Shown: positions 11,750 through 23,650, numbered from the stretch's first letter. The stretch is 64,000 nt of DNA from Gnetum montanum (GCA_015680685.1 MNCI01004656.1:2086907-2150906), one strand, 5' to 3'. A program made the numbers and translations. The notes: a model not told the origin generated them from the sequence alone.

Positions 11750-12750
11750 AAAGATAATGGGTGCCTGGGTGGTGCGATAGCAGAGGTTTGACTTTTTATG
11801 TAGTGTGCACCGTAGGAAAAGTGTTACTACTTGGGAGTTAAAACGGCACAGGCGACTAAGGTAGCGACTTTTGCAGCAACACAAAACTTTTCTCTTGGCT
11901 GGGCTTCCTGTAATTTGGCCCACGCTCCTTCCACGGCTTTTCTAAGTGCTTGCATGGCTGGAGATGTTGCTCGCATGGTGTATCCCAAGCGTGTTTTGAG
12001 TGGTCAGCATGGCTTATGCCAACCAAGCCTGCATCCATTGTAGTGGCTGTACACGCTTTAAACCATGGAGTTCTGGGTGTTTATGGATCTCAGTCTAGGA
12101 CTGCTCTGTATAGATTCAACGTATATCAAGGTACTCGTCGGCAATTTGGAATGCGTCCCTTGTTGTAACAGCAAGAACAAAAGCATAGGTCATGCATTTT
12201 GCTTTTCAGTTATTATCTGTTTAATTTTTCTCTCTTTCGTCATTGCATGGTGAATGCCTATTTATTGTAACTTGTTTCATGATAGCATTTTGAGGTATGA
12301 ATTTGTTTCTGGATCATACAGGCTTGTTACAAATTTGTATATATATAGTTATATACATACACAAGTAAATATCTTGGGTTTTCTTGTTCTTTGTCCTTTT
12401 CTCCGTGATATTAGTTTCCTTTTTCGTGCTGTAAATACAAGGATACTGTGGTCTTATTTTTCAGCGGCACATTTTCTATATATATATATATATATATTTC
12501 TAGTGTTAGCTTATTGTAGCTTTTATATATATATATATATATATAAATAATATGGTAATTATTGAGAATGTTTCTTGTTGTTAGTATGTTTGACCGGTAA
12601 AGTGGTCAAACATGTTGACCCCTTAATAAAAAAAATCATGATAATCAATTGGATTCAGCCGCCTTTGCACCTGCCTTCTTGGTTAAATGGTCGGGTCGCT
12701 GTAAATGCGATGTTGTCATAGATTCATACTATTAGATCCATAGCTACTGA
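11750..12750. other. CpG-retaining, low-repeat-looking segment
   Basis: Base composition differs from the flanking TE relics: many CpG sites survive (for example ACGGCAC near 11843, GCGACT near 11866, CTCGTCGGC near 12136, TCGGGTCGC near 12692), while the surrounding elements have largely lost them. Short frames occur on both strands at 11831-12253 but none resembles a known protein. Two (TA)n tracts lie at about 12477-12498 and 12522-12545. It could be a promoter, an exon fragment or a young unrecognised repeat. The 5' edge carries an A/G-rich tract (11708-11755). Confidence 0.45.
12586..12613. other. Hairpin with W-box-like TTGACC motifs
   Basis: ATGTTTGACC (12586-12595) and GGTCAAACAT (12604-12613) form a perfect 10-bp stem with an 8-base loop. 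A third TTGACC follows at about 12615-12620. TTGAC(C/T) is the core of WRKY-factor sites; regulatory use here is speculation. Confidence 0.5.
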
Positions 12751-12799
12751 AGGTTGTTCCTGTGAATGCCCTCTCTTGTGTTGGAATGCATGAGAAGTT

Positions 12800-14480
12800 C
12801 CTTACTACAAGGAAGATCAGTACACATACATGAACAATATAATGCATAAACGAAAACATGAACAAAATGTAAAATAAGAAAAGCCCATAGCTAATGATCT
12901 ACAACCTTATACTTTATATGTTGGGCGCTATTTTATTATTTTTCTTGGTTATGATAAAAAAAGGACCTTATCTTAGTGCATGTGGATGCTGTAAAGTAAA
13001 AATGATTTAATTTGAATGATTTTCTATAGAATCATTGGGGAAATATTTAGTATTATTTTTGTTTAATTTTCTAGGACCATAGCCATTATCCTATTTTCAT
13101 GAAATGATGCATTTTGTTTACTTTAATTTTTTACGCTTTTCTAGAAGATTTATAATTTAGCTGTAAGTAATCCTCTTAATAGTTAGTAATACCTAATGTT
13201 TATTTACTATTATTTCTTTTAAACAAAAATAAAAAAAGAGGAAAAAAGTTCTAAAACATTTCAACTTCTCAATCTTTTGTTTTCCAGTTCCTATTTTCAG
13301 TGATGCAATGATAACATAAATTTTGATATTTCTATCCCTTCCTCTTTTATTTTAAAGAACAATGATTTCATTTAGTTGTGCTTAATGTGTAGAGGACCTA
13401 TGAAGAAAATTAAATCTGTAGAAAATGTGAATGATTTTGAGGCACCAAAGCTCCAAAAGATAGAGGGTACTAGTAAAATAGGGAAGGGGGATCAATAGGG
13501 GAAAAGAAGGACCAATAGCATGGAAGAAAAGTGGAAAATTTTTAAATCTCCTTGATTTCAATTTTCATGATTTAGAGTCTAATTTTCATTCATTTTTAAA
13601 CTTTTTTTTTAAAATGGAAGAGGAAAGTTTTAAATTGTCAAACTTCTTAAGATAGTTAGAGATTGTTCTTACCCTTAGCCTTATCTATTTTGATTCATTG
13701 GTAGACTAGTTTCAATGATTTAAAACTAATGAAGAGAATATTGACATTGGTTGCTACCTCAATAAGGAGTTCTTTAGGTAGCTGTCAGAAGAATAAATGC
13801 CTAAGTGTGAAGACTTGCTCAAAGATGTCTATCTACTAGAGCTATGGGTAGGCAAGCTTATACAAGAGGTAGTCTATCTTACAAATGAAATTTGGGGCTC
13901 TATAGTAAAAGAAGTACTTTTCTTTCTTGGCTTAGTTGTCCTTTATTGCTTTAAGAGTTATGGAATTTAGTTATCATTATATGTTTGGTTATGTATGCTT
14001 GTATGAACTTTTAAATTGAATGTAATATAGTGAAGAAAATTTGATTATAAAGCCTTTATTTCAATTTCAGGATCTCTATTATTTTTATTTCAATCATATT
14101 TTCTCCAAGTTACTAATTATTTCCTCAATTCAGTTTCAGAATTTATTTAACTTACAATCATTATTTTAATAGTATTCCTAGCTACCTTGGATTGCTATTT
14201 CATGATATATTTTCTAGTCAATTTTAAAATGTATTTATTGTCATTTCTTTTTTAGGTTGCATTTCTAGTTCATTATTGTTCAATATCTAGTTCAAAATTT
14301 ATTCTCTTTTCGTACACCCTTTGGTGTAATATTTAAGAATTTTAAGTAATTAGATACTTTAAATGTTTCTCTGTATAATATCATATGTGTTTATATAATC
14401 TTGGCTCTCATGAGATGATCAACATCATAAAATATAATAGTCTCTATTTATTATTACTTATTATTAAAATTAATTTTACA
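12800..14480. other. Unassigned AT-rich stretch with a weak decayed reading frame
   Basis: No transposon protein recognised. At about 13712-13972 (+) one frame stays open apart from two stops and reads LLKDVYLLELWVGKLIQEV and YLTNEIWGSIVKEVLFFLG, a plausible helical stretch. I do not recognise it. Confidence 0.3.
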
Positions 14481-15260
14481 ACACTACATTCCACTTAATC
14501 AATTGAGTGTATTCCGAAGTTTTTGTATCCACATGGGAGATGTCGTAGATGATAGTCTCTTATAACATATTGTAAAAGGGTGTTATTTATAACCAAATTG
14601 CATGCGTTAACACACCCTTGAATTTGCTTTCTTAAATTAGATAACTATAAACATGTTCCGTTCTTATCATTAAATAGTTCCAACATGGTACTCTATTTGC
14701 AAATGAAGTTTGGTTCCAAAGATCCATATCAATTTTCTACTTTCTTCATTAGTGTCCTTGATAGTAGCTTGGACTTTTACTAATTATTCTCAATATTTTG
14801 TAAGATGCAGGAATCATGGAAGACTTGTAGATGATGCTATGAATTTGCATTATAACCTCACCCAAAGATTATAATATTATTCATGTTAAGGTGTTTGATG
14901 CAACCATTCCTTTGATACTTGGTGGAAATGTACATAACCTTCTTAATGTTAATAATCCTTATTGTAGCAAAAAAGAGTTCATCATAGTTATTTAGTTCAT
15001 CATGGTTTCTATCATGATCATGATCCCTTTGGTGTTGTCTATTATTCCATCTACCATATCTATAACCATTATCTCTATCTTGGTTCTCATGTCTACCTCC
15101 ATTTTTATTTTTCCCATGTTATCTATTATAATTTTTTCAATCATCTCTACTAGGTTGTCTATCTTGGCCTCTTCCTCCTTGCCTACACTCATCCTTATTA
15201 GAGCTTAATGATAAGGATGATGAAGAGGATGAAGAATTGGAAAAGCCATGCTAGCTTGCT
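14480..15260 (-). pseudogene. gag of element E (Tat/Athila-like), decayed
   Basis: On the minus strand this matches the gag of C (36060-36930) in order: Asp/Ser/His-rich N-terminal low-complexity part (14990-15240), then capsid-like sequence toward 14500. The open frames here on both strands (66 and 68 codons) come from low-complexity codons and are not real starts. No protease or RT of E is visible below 14480, so the 3' part is lost. Confidence 0.6.
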
Positions 15261-15973
15261 CTACTTTCATGATTCTTTTGATTATCTCTTAATGGTTTGT
15301 TAAAAGACGTAAGGCTTGAGGTTTTCCTTATGTTGGATCTTATTCTCCCTATTTCTTACTTATTTGCTAAGGTAAAGCATAGCCACAAGTTACTTGTCTC
15401 TTCTATATTTAATAGGGGAGGATTTTAACATTGGGATCTCTTTGAATGGTAGTAAGTATCCTTCTTTTCCAGGTTGTTATGTTAATGGGTTGCTGGTTCC
15501 TTTTCCCTTAGTAGCTTCATAGTGGGCCTATATGAAATGATATTTTCAAAGTTAAACTTATAAGAATTAATAAGTCTAGAAATTTCATCAACTACTATGT
15601 ACTCATTTATAGTAGCTTCTAGTCCAAATTTTATTGATGCAGTAGAAGCATTAATGAAGTTTCTTGATTAGGTGGTAATATAATATTGCCTTGTAGTCCC
15701 CTCAATCTTATCTATTCTTCTTGGTAGAAAATGAAGGAAAATTCCACATAGTAGGGATCTATATGCTAGTAAATAAACTTTACTTGGTATCACTTAGCAT
15801 CATTATGCCTACTTATCCTGTTATTAATCCTTGAAGCATTATTAGCGAATGGAGAATATGCTCTATAAGAGGCATAAATGTTAGATTAATGTGTTTGTGA
15901 CTTAATAAAAAATGAATTGCTAGGCTTTTAATAGTGATCATTTATGATATTAACTAATCTAAAATACTAGAAC

Positions 15974-15990
15974 GAGTCAATGATAACAAT
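15974..15990 (-). other. Degenerate primer-binding site of E
   Basis: Minus-strand TTGTTATCATTGACTC resembles the TTGGCACCATTGCTGAGG site of C at the same place next to the LTR, with extra bases before the LTR edge. Weak on its own; supported by position. Confidence 0.4.
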
Positions 15991-15995
15991 TTTAA

Positions 15996-16840
15996 TGATG
16001 AGCAATAAGAGTTTTTAGCTTCCATCCATACAGTCTATAAGCATTGTGAGAGATCGTGTCATAATTTTTAGACTAAACTAGCAAGATTTCTAGGTAGCTA
16101 ATAATGTAATTAGAGGTTTCTATCTTGCCACTATAATCATAGTGGATTTTACTATGTATGGTTAAGTATAGTAATGTCACATGATAATTGATGTTATGAT
16201 AGTCATTATTAAACAATATTAAAATATCAAAGCTATTCTAACTAATCTAGTATGTACTAAAGTCAACTCTAGTTTAGCCTAAGATAATGAGTGTTTAATC
16301 CCACTTATTGTACATGTCTTGAGCATATACATTCACTCCCAAGATTATCAAATGTTAGAGTACTTGACAAACTAAGTGATACTATTACTGGGATTACTAA
16401 GTGAACCATGTGCTTATGGTTAAAGTAGTTGCACTCATTTCACTATGTTTATCATGTGTTTGTAAAGTAAATTATTATCTAATTTAGCATAAAATTAAAT
16501 GATAATAAAGGTAAAATTAAAGGAAATATTAAATTAAGTTAGACTATTGTAATGAATATTAATTAATCTTAATCTTCTTACCAATCATAGATTGTGTTTA
16601 GGTACAATGTCACTCTAATAAGATTCCATGCAATCAACTCAAGTTCATGTTATGGGCACTCATAAATTTTTACTAAGACTCAAAAAATGAATAATAAATT
16701 GTAAGAATTTCATAATCTACTATATTCATAGATTTCATTAATATGGTACATGGCCTATATTTATAGGTACAAACTTGAACAACTTCTTTGTAGCTTAAAC
16801 GTTGTATTATGAGTTGCATTGTCATAGTTGTCACATTCTA
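15996..16840 (-). repeat. 5' LTR of element E
   Basis: Starts with TGATGAG on the plus strand like the C and GI LTRs. Internal order matches the C LTR: block with ACTATTACTGGGATTACT, then the adenine-rich block, then the ATGGGCACT block and a CTATATTTATAGG TATA region near 16755. The far end is uncertain and set by length. Confidence 0.6.
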
Positions 16841-17231
16841 GCCCACCAAAACATTATTTACCAATATTTTCAACAAATTTTTTGGGTCCATTAGGCTATG
16901 CTCTATGAATTTATATTTTTACTTTTTATTATACATCTTTTTGTTGATATAACTTGCATTTTAAGCCTTTTTTTAAAAAAAATTATTAAAATGTTTACAT
17001 TTAGAAAGGAGAAAGATAAAAAATTTCATGAGTGCACAGTAGGAATATGATTTTGTCATATCATGTATTGTCCATAAGAAAATAGAATAATTTGGCTCTA
17101 ATACTATGATATTATTCAAAATCTGTAATTAAAGGAGATGTGAATCCTATAATTTGCTGCAATTTCTTAGAGGGGAATTTTTCTTTGCTTGAAAACTGAA
17201 ACCATTGGATCAACATTGCTAATTTAGTTTT
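16841..17231. other. Unassigned AT-rich spacer
   Basis: No recognisable feature between the E LTR and the GC-rich insert. Confidence 0.3.
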
Positions 17232-17256
17232 CATATAAATTAATATTGCTCCTTGT

Positions 17257-17732
17257 NTCCGTCAAGAAAGACACCACCCAGGACGCCCAGACCACCTGCA
17301 AATATTCCCGTCAAGAAAGACACCACCCAGGGCGCCCAGACAACTTGCAAAAATTTCCGTCAAGAAAGACACCACCCAGGGCGCACAGACAACCTGCAAC
17401 GACGGCAGGCAGCCGAGAGACGCGGCGGGTCATTACTTGTTGGCCATCCTGGGCAGCTCTGATCCATCCGCCCTGCGACGTCTATGTTCGTCAATGATCT
17501 GGGCGATGCCGGTCCTGCGTGAACTGGGGGCGTTTGCCACCCAAGCCTGCATAGGGATGATCGGGGTATGATTCCCCAGAGATGCAGAGACGCCAGCATT
17601 CCGTTCCTGCCTCTCATTCGTGTGAAACTGTCCAGGGCTCGCCCACGCCGGGGCTCCGTCATGGCGGGGATTCCCGCCGTGTGAGGTGGCCCCCCCGTGT
17701 CCCCGCCACGTTTGCGTCCGCAGCTGAATGGA
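17257..17732. mobile_element. GC-rich 476-bp insert between 25-bp direct repeats
   Basis: The flanks 17232-17256 and 17733-17757 are identical 25-mers (CATATAAATTAATATTGC is the first part). The insert is strikingly GC- and CpG-rich against AT-rich surroundings. It begins with N at 17257 and then three tandem copies of a 49-bp unit (starting GTCAAGAAAG at 17261, 17310 and 17359). No poly-A, terminal inverted repeats or known protein seen. The open frames of 81-129 codons come from GC-rich composition. It could be an insertion with a long target duplication, filler DNA of foreign or organellar origin, or an assembly chimera joined at the N. Confidence 0.6.
17258..17404. repeat. Three tandem copies of a 49-bp GC-rich unit
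   Basis: GTCAAGAAAGACACCACCCA recurs at 17261, 17310 and 17359, each followed by a GG(A/G)CGC(A/C)CAGAC-type segment. The spacing is exactly 49 bp twice. Confidence 0.9.
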
Positions 17733-17757
17733 CATATAAATTAATATTGCTCCTTGT

Positions 17758-18355
17758 GTTGATGCACATTTTCCTTGGAAAGGATAAAACCTCAAAGAAT
17801 AGAAGAAATAAATTGATTTCAATCTAAACGAGAGAGGCTTGAACCTATGCTTTTTCCAAGGCTAAATATGATCATTGTAGTATTTTTTTCTCTTTTATAT
17901 CTATTCACTCTCAATTTTTAGCCCACTTTTAAATGCCAATGACTAGTGTAAGAAACTTGGAATTTCTAAAGAATTTATATTTCCCATCCTATGAAAGGAA
18001 ATAAAAAAATATAAGTATTAAAAATTCATATTTTGTTTACATTCTAAAATTAATATTGAATATTGTTTTAACATATAGAGACCAAAAATAGTCTATTTAA
18101 TAAATCATGCATTCATCTCATTGAAACTAAATATAGATTTAACAAAGTGGTTAAGCACAAATAGATGTAACAAAAATAGATCATACAAAGTTTTTGTTAC
18201 AATAATATACTTTTTCATAGATATTAAGTCAAAAAATAATTAAAAAAAACATGCTTTTCATCCTCAAGAGCTATTGACCCACATAACCTACATGTGTGGT
18301 TCTCTTTTGATAGGTTAATCTATCTTCCACTTTTTATCTTGAGTTAATGTGAACT
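17758..18355. other. Unassigned AT-rich sequence before B
   Basis: No coding or repeat feature recognised. Left-hand flank of the B insertion. Confidence 0.3.
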
Positions 18356-18360
18356 CAAAG

Positions 18361-19486
18361 TAGAGCAAGTTCACTTCATAATTAATAGCCTTTAATGCAC
18401 TAAATCTAGATATTATGCAAAGACAAATTTATTTGCTGGAAAAACAAGAAAACTAGTTATCTTCAATTAAATTATTCAAAGATTACAACAAGGTTCACAC
18501 AACCACAAGCATCCAAAAATCCTATGACACTCAAATGATATTGCAAAGCATGAGACTCTACAATCACACAGTGGTTGTTATCAATGCAAGACACAACTAA
18601 AAAAAATCTCTTCCACACCTAGGACTAAGATCTCAACTCACAAGTGAGATACAAGAGAATAGAACACATAGATCAACACATCACAAGCTAATCTTGGAGG
18701 TGGAATCACATATTGCACTCATCCAATCTCTCTTTCTTAGTTCTCCTTGCATACCAACTTTCCTTCTTTCTCATGGATGAAGTCACACATAATTATAAAG
18801 ATCCAAAACCCTAGGAAGCTTTTTATTTACCTTCGTAGATGTTTTCCACATGGATTTGGAGTCTTTTGGATGTTTCCCAATTGAAACATCACATCAGAGC
18901 TATTTTTCTTCATTGACATAGATTTCTCTTGTTTTATGTAGACATCTCCTATGAGAGCTCTGTTCTCAAGAGAGATGTCTATTATTTTTTGGAGACATCT
19001 CTTCTAGACTAGAGATGTCTATACTTTAGGAGAGACATCTCTAAGAAGACTTTTACCTTTTGGAGAAGACCTCATGTGTGAAAGCCTTTCTCTTGGGAGA
19101 GACATATATTATTTTTTATATATGTATTCTTTGGACTAGAGACATCTACACTCTAGGAGAGATATCTCTAAGAAGATGCCTATCTTTTTGGGAAGATGTA
19201 TCTTTTGAAGGTGCCAAAAATAAAAATTCTTGTTTTGATGCTAGAAGCCTCCAGATGCCTTCCAATAAGCCCCCATATACCATAGAACCCCTTGAACTCA
19301 TCAAAATGAGCTAAAAACACCTCCAAAGATGCCAAAATATCCAAAAATATTCATCATAAAAATTCAACATAAAAATAGACACAAAAACTAGGCACACATA
19401 TCTAGGTATTCACCAAGCATGAGACCTACAAAAAGAACTTGTAGGACAAGCATAAGGAAATTAGAAGAGGTGTTCCTACACCAACT
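18361..19486 (-). repeat. 3' LTR of element B
   Basis: On the minus strand it starts TGGTGTAGGAACACC and ends TTGCTCTA. It contains a tandem duplication of about 126 bp (AGAGATGTCTATAC at 19011, AGAGACATCTACAC at 19137), also present in the 5' LTR. A TATA-like CTTTATAATTA on the minus strand lies near 18790-18800. Confidence 0.9.
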
Positions 19487-19505
19487 CTCCCACCCTTTGA
19501 AAAGT
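19487..19505 (-). other. Polypurine tract of element B
   Basis: Minus-strand TTTCAAAGGGTGGGAGAGT borders the 3' LTR and matches the A tract. Confidence 0.8.
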
Positions 19506-19564
19506 GAGATCATGTGAATAATGAAGTAGGGTTAGAAGTGATTCTCCACTCAACAAGTTTGGTC

Positions 19565-20290
19565 TCATGGATCCACCCAAAATGGGCTTTTTCCAATAGC
19601 AACATGAAAAGCGTTATTATACAAAAATTCAGCATGACATAAGACGTTTTTCCACCTATTTGGCTGTCCATCACATAAACATCTTAATATGTTTAGCAAG
19701 GATTTATTCACCACCTCCATTTGGCAATAAAATTGTGAATGATATGCACTAGAAAAATTCAACTTTGTCCCTAAAATCTTCGAAAGGGACCTCCAAAAAT
19801 GACATGTGAACTTGGAGTCTCTATCACTAACAATATTAAAAGTATTATCATGCAATTTCACAACATGCTAGAAAAATAAATTTGCAAGATGAGAGGCATC
19901 ACTCACCTTCTTACATGAATAAAATGTGTCATCTTAGAGAACTTATCTACAATAATAAAAATTACATCATTCCCACTATTGGTCTTTGGAATACTACTCA
20001 CAAACTCCATTGACATACTTTCCAATGGACCGTTGAAAATTGGTAAAGAGATATAGTGTCCATCCACACCTTTACCTTCTTTGAACTTGTAATATGTCAA
20101 GCATTCCTTCACAAATTCTGAAACTTTAGTTGTCATACCAGGCCAAAAATAGTGCCTACCCTTAAGTTCCAATGTTATATCCCCACCCATGTGACCTACC
20201 ATGCCACTACAATGCTTTTCAAACAAAATCTTCTTCCTAAAATCATAATTAGAAATACATACATTTCCATTCTTAAATAATAGTTTATCT
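19565..20290 (-). pseudogene. Integrase of element B, C-terminal module deleted
   Basis: Two open pieces. 20226-19903 carries the zinc-finger region (HCSGMVGHMGGDITLEL, but the last Cys pair reads YYKF) and the first catalytic Asp in IIVDKFSKMTHF. 19861-19565 carries the second Asp in VSDRDSKFTCHFW and the Glu in CQMEVVNKSL, so the DDE triad is complete in sequence although the frame is broken. After AIGKSPFWVDP the sequence jumps to the pre-PPT region; relative to A about 570 bp encoding the C-terminal module are missing. Confidence 0.85.
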
Positions 20291-20499
20291 TGAATATGAT
20301 AGTTCCTTCATTCATCATCCTGTTCATCAACAGCTCCTTGAGACTCATCCAAACCTACCCAAAATCAACATCATGCTCATATAAAGAAGAAAAATCATCC
20401 ATACCTTCCACATGAGGTATGCTAAAATTTACCACATACACCCTAGATAATGCATCAGCTACCACATTGGCTTTTCCACTTTTGTGCTTCAACACAAAT

Positions 20500-20909
20500 T
20501 TAAACTCTTATAACTATGTAATCCATTTCATGTGCTTTACACTCAAATTCTTTTATGAGTATAGAAATTGAAGTGCTTTGTGGTCCATCATCAAGGTGAA
20601 TTCTTTGGGCAACAAGTTATGCCTTCAATGCTTCATTTCTTGAAGAATAGTATACAGCTTCTCATATATGCTATATTTTTGCCTTAACACTTTCAACTTT
20701 TTAGAAAAGAAAGTAATAGGCCTGCCTTTTTGTGAAAGTATCCCACCAATGGCATGTCCACTTGCATTCACTGCCACATGAAAAAGCTTCTGAAAATCTA
20801 GAATTGCAAGCACCACTTCACTGGTAATCATTTCTTTCAACAAGTTAAAGCTCCCTTTGGTTTTGTTATTCCACCTAAATTCCTTATTTTTCTTCAACAA
20901 AGAAAACAT
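20500..20909 (-). pseudogene. RNase H of element B
   Basis: Open piece 20909-20625: RWNNKTKGSFNLLKEMI, then VAVNASGHAIGGILSQKG where the usual VECDASG catalytic Asp is Asn, then GRPITFFSKKL and KYSIYEKLYTILQEMKH. The next bases continue into the RNaseH end in other frames. Confidence 0.82.
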
Positions 20910-20929
20910 AGACTACGAAATACCACTAA

Positions 20930-21700
20930 AAGTTTTGATGAACCATCTATAAAAAATTGCTAAACCAAGGAATGATATTATCTCCCCAACATTCTTAGGA
21001 GTTGGCAAATTCCTTATAGCCTTCACCTTGATATCTTCCATTCAAATATGATTCTTAGAAACCAAATGCCCCAAATATGTGATTTCCCTCTTAAGGAAAT
21101 GACTTTTCTTCATGTTGATCATCAATTGTGCCTCCTCCAACTTCAAGCACACCATCCTCAAGTGATCCAAGTGCTCTTCCTCATTAGAGCTATACACCAA
21201 AATATTGTCAAAAGAGATAATACAACACTTACCAATCGAGTCCTTCAATACATCATGCATAAACCTCATAAATGTAACAAGTGCATTCATGAGCCAAAAT
21301 GGCATCACCAACCAACCAAATAATTCATTCATTGTTTTGAAAATTATCTTTCAATCATCACTAGGCTTTATTCTAATTTTATGGTATCCACTCTTCAAAT
21401 CAATTTTGCTAAAAATTTCAACATTTGTAAGGACATCAAGGATATCATCCATCCTTGGAATAGAAAACTTGTACCTTACTATTATCCTGTTCACTACCTT
21501 AAAATCAATGTAGGTCCTCCATTCATCACTATTATTCTTTGGCATTAACATCACTGGAACTGCACAAGGTGAAAATGGATTCCCTCATGAAGCCATTTTC
21601 AAGTAACCAATCTACTTTCATCTGTAATTCAACCCTCTAATTTCGTTCCATATGGTAAGCTCTCTCATTTGGAATGGTTACACTAGTAATGAAATCAATT
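20930..21700 (-). pseudogene. Reverse transcriptase of element B
   Basis: Two open pieces. 21554-21351 has DEWRTYIDFKVVN, IPRMDDILDVLTNVEIFSKI and DLKSGYHKIRIKPSDD (the Asp of the first catalytic motif present). 21332-21042 has LFGWLVMPFWLMNALVTFMR and the catalytic block IISFDNILVYSS. YFDD is changed to SFDN, so the second Asp is Asn. The frame below this piece ends in LGHLVSKNHI as expected. Confidence 0.88.
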
Positions 21701-21779
21701 TGATGTTGTACATTCCTCATCAATTGTAGTCCATCCATTTCCCCCTTGAATACCTTTGGAAATTTCTCCTTCAAGCCTA

Positions 21780-22240
21780 AAACACCTATAGGAAGTTAAA
21801 CTTTCATGTAATCATGGTTAGTAGAAACTATTTCTATAAAAACAAAACCAAAACTAGTTTCATAACGTTCCTTAATATATTCATCCTTTCCTAGAAGGAT
21901 TAAGGAAGCATTAAGTGGGATTTTCTACCTCACTTTTTTAGTTGTCATGGGAATCAAATCATGGATACCACCATGTCTAACAATGTTGCACACATTTCTT
22001 ACTTCATCAAACTAAGAACCATTATCAAAACTCCAAGGTCTATCAAGAATTACATCAACACAATATATTCAAAGCACATCACACATCACAACAACATGAA
22101 AACTTCTAATTTTAAATTTCAAAGTACATTGTTCCCTCACCTCTTGGGAAAAATCTTGGATGAGGATTAGTTACCAAACCCAATCTAGGAACTACCTTAG
22201 AAGAAATAACATTTTCTTAGTCTCCATCATAAATCAAAAT
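21780..22240 (-). pseudogene. Protease region of element B
   Basis: Lies between zinc knuckle and RT. The minus strand reads VVPRLGLVTNPHPRFFPRG near 22160-22220 and then degenerate sequence in the place of the retropepsin. The active-site Asp cannot be placed with confidence. Assignment rests on position and on similarity to A at 7150-7210. Confidence 0.5.
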
Positions 22241-22359
22241 ATGAATTCATTCCTCACTAAGTAAACAACTAGCTCCAATCCAAAAAAACAATTTCCTATC
22301 AAGATGATCTTCTCTACTCACATTCCCCATGAATGCACAAGAATTTAATTTATAAACAT

Positions 22360-23610
22360 TATCAATTTTTAGAGCATTAGGATTACCTCTCTAAAGAGCT
22401 TGGCTTGATGTCTCCTCCACCTCTATGGTTCCCACATCTTTGCCTTAGGCTACCTTGTGAAGAAAACATTCACATTGCTTATGTCCCCATTCTCCACACT
22501 TGAAGCATTGAAATTTTGATGAGCTTCTATCTTAACCCTTGCCTCCCTTGCTTAGGTCCTTCCTAGTTTTACCGTTCTCATCACCTCCTTTAGTCTTCTT
22601 ATCTCGTCTTTCCTCCTTGTCTTTAGATTTGAATTTGAATCCCTTATCAGATCCAGATCCATTCTCCTTCCCCTTAGAAGTTTCTTCCCTTCTATTTCCA
22701 AATCCACCTAGTTTTTTCTTAGCTTTGAGTGTCAAATAATAAGCCTCATCAAGTGTATATGGCTCATGAAAGGAAAAATCTTGCTAGTATGTCATTTTGA
22801 GACCTCCTAAAAAGATTGAAGCTTGCTCAAACTCCTCCCAATTTACCTTAGCTTGATGGAATAGATCACAAAATTTGATATAAAATTCTTTGACATCCTT
22901 GTCACCTTGCCTTAGGAATTTTAACTTCATAATGGTTTCTTATCTCTGATGAGATTGTTGAAATTTCCTTGTCCACATATATTTCATCAAATCTCAATCT
23001 CTAATAGGCTAACTATTTCATATTTTATAACCATGGAACTCCTTTTTCCACCCTGTAGAAGCCATACCTTCTAATCTATATTTAGCAATAGGTACCCACA
23101 AGTTATTTGGTACCTCTTCCAATAGAAAATGCTTCTCAAGTACCTTTAACCAACTTGCAAAAGCATTGGTACCATCTACACCATTAAAAGTATTCAACTC
23201 TACATATGGAAGTCTTGAAGAATTTCTAAATACTTTAGAAATCCTAGCCTCATCTTCATCATCAAGCTTACTTGAAGAAGTATTAAGCACCACTAAAGCC
23301 CTTGGAGTTATAATTTGAGGAATAGGATTCCCTCCCATTGGAATCCTTTGCTGATGGTTTCATACAATTCCATAGCTTCTTTGATCTTCCTCTTCATCTA
23401 CTTCATCTCCACCTAGTTATGAAACTTCTTCATCTAAATGTACAAGCAAATCACTTCCACGTGTTGGGATATGGCTCAGACTAGCATGTTTATCCACCTT
23501 CGTGTTGATTTTATCCAATCAAACAACCATCATCTGGAAGTCTGACTTCATGCTCTTCATGTCATGATTTAAATCTTACACATATTTCTTCTTGTATGTC
23601 ATTTGAAATT
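22360..23610 (-). pseudogene. gag of element B
   Basis: Begins near ATGACATACAAGAAG (about 23605). The open piece 23338-23018 (MGGNPIPQIITPRAL, ELNTFNGVDGTNAFASWLKV, LEGMASTGWKKEF) is a gypsy capsid domain. 22735-22532 is a Lys/Gly-rich linker. The zinc knuckle CFKCGEWGHKQCEC (C-x2-C-x4-H-x4-C) lies at 22466-22507. Would package element RNA in particles. Several stops between pieces. Confidence 0.85.
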
Positions 23611-23650
23611 GACAAAATCCTTAACCAAAATCTAGGCAACAATAAAGCTA

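Noticed and set aside
12254-12550. 98-codon frame ending in YIYIYIYK
   Set aside because: The tail is a (TA)n microsatellite and no motif is present.
14992-15208. Paired plus and minus open frames rich in Ile/Met
   Set aside because: Both arise from ATC/GAT-rich low-complexity gag sequence of E; neither is a gene on its own.
17360-17827. Frames of 81-129 codons in the GC-rich insert
   Set aside because: GC-rich sequence has few stops. Frames overlap on both strands and none has a recognisable motif; one even runs out into the AT-rich flank.
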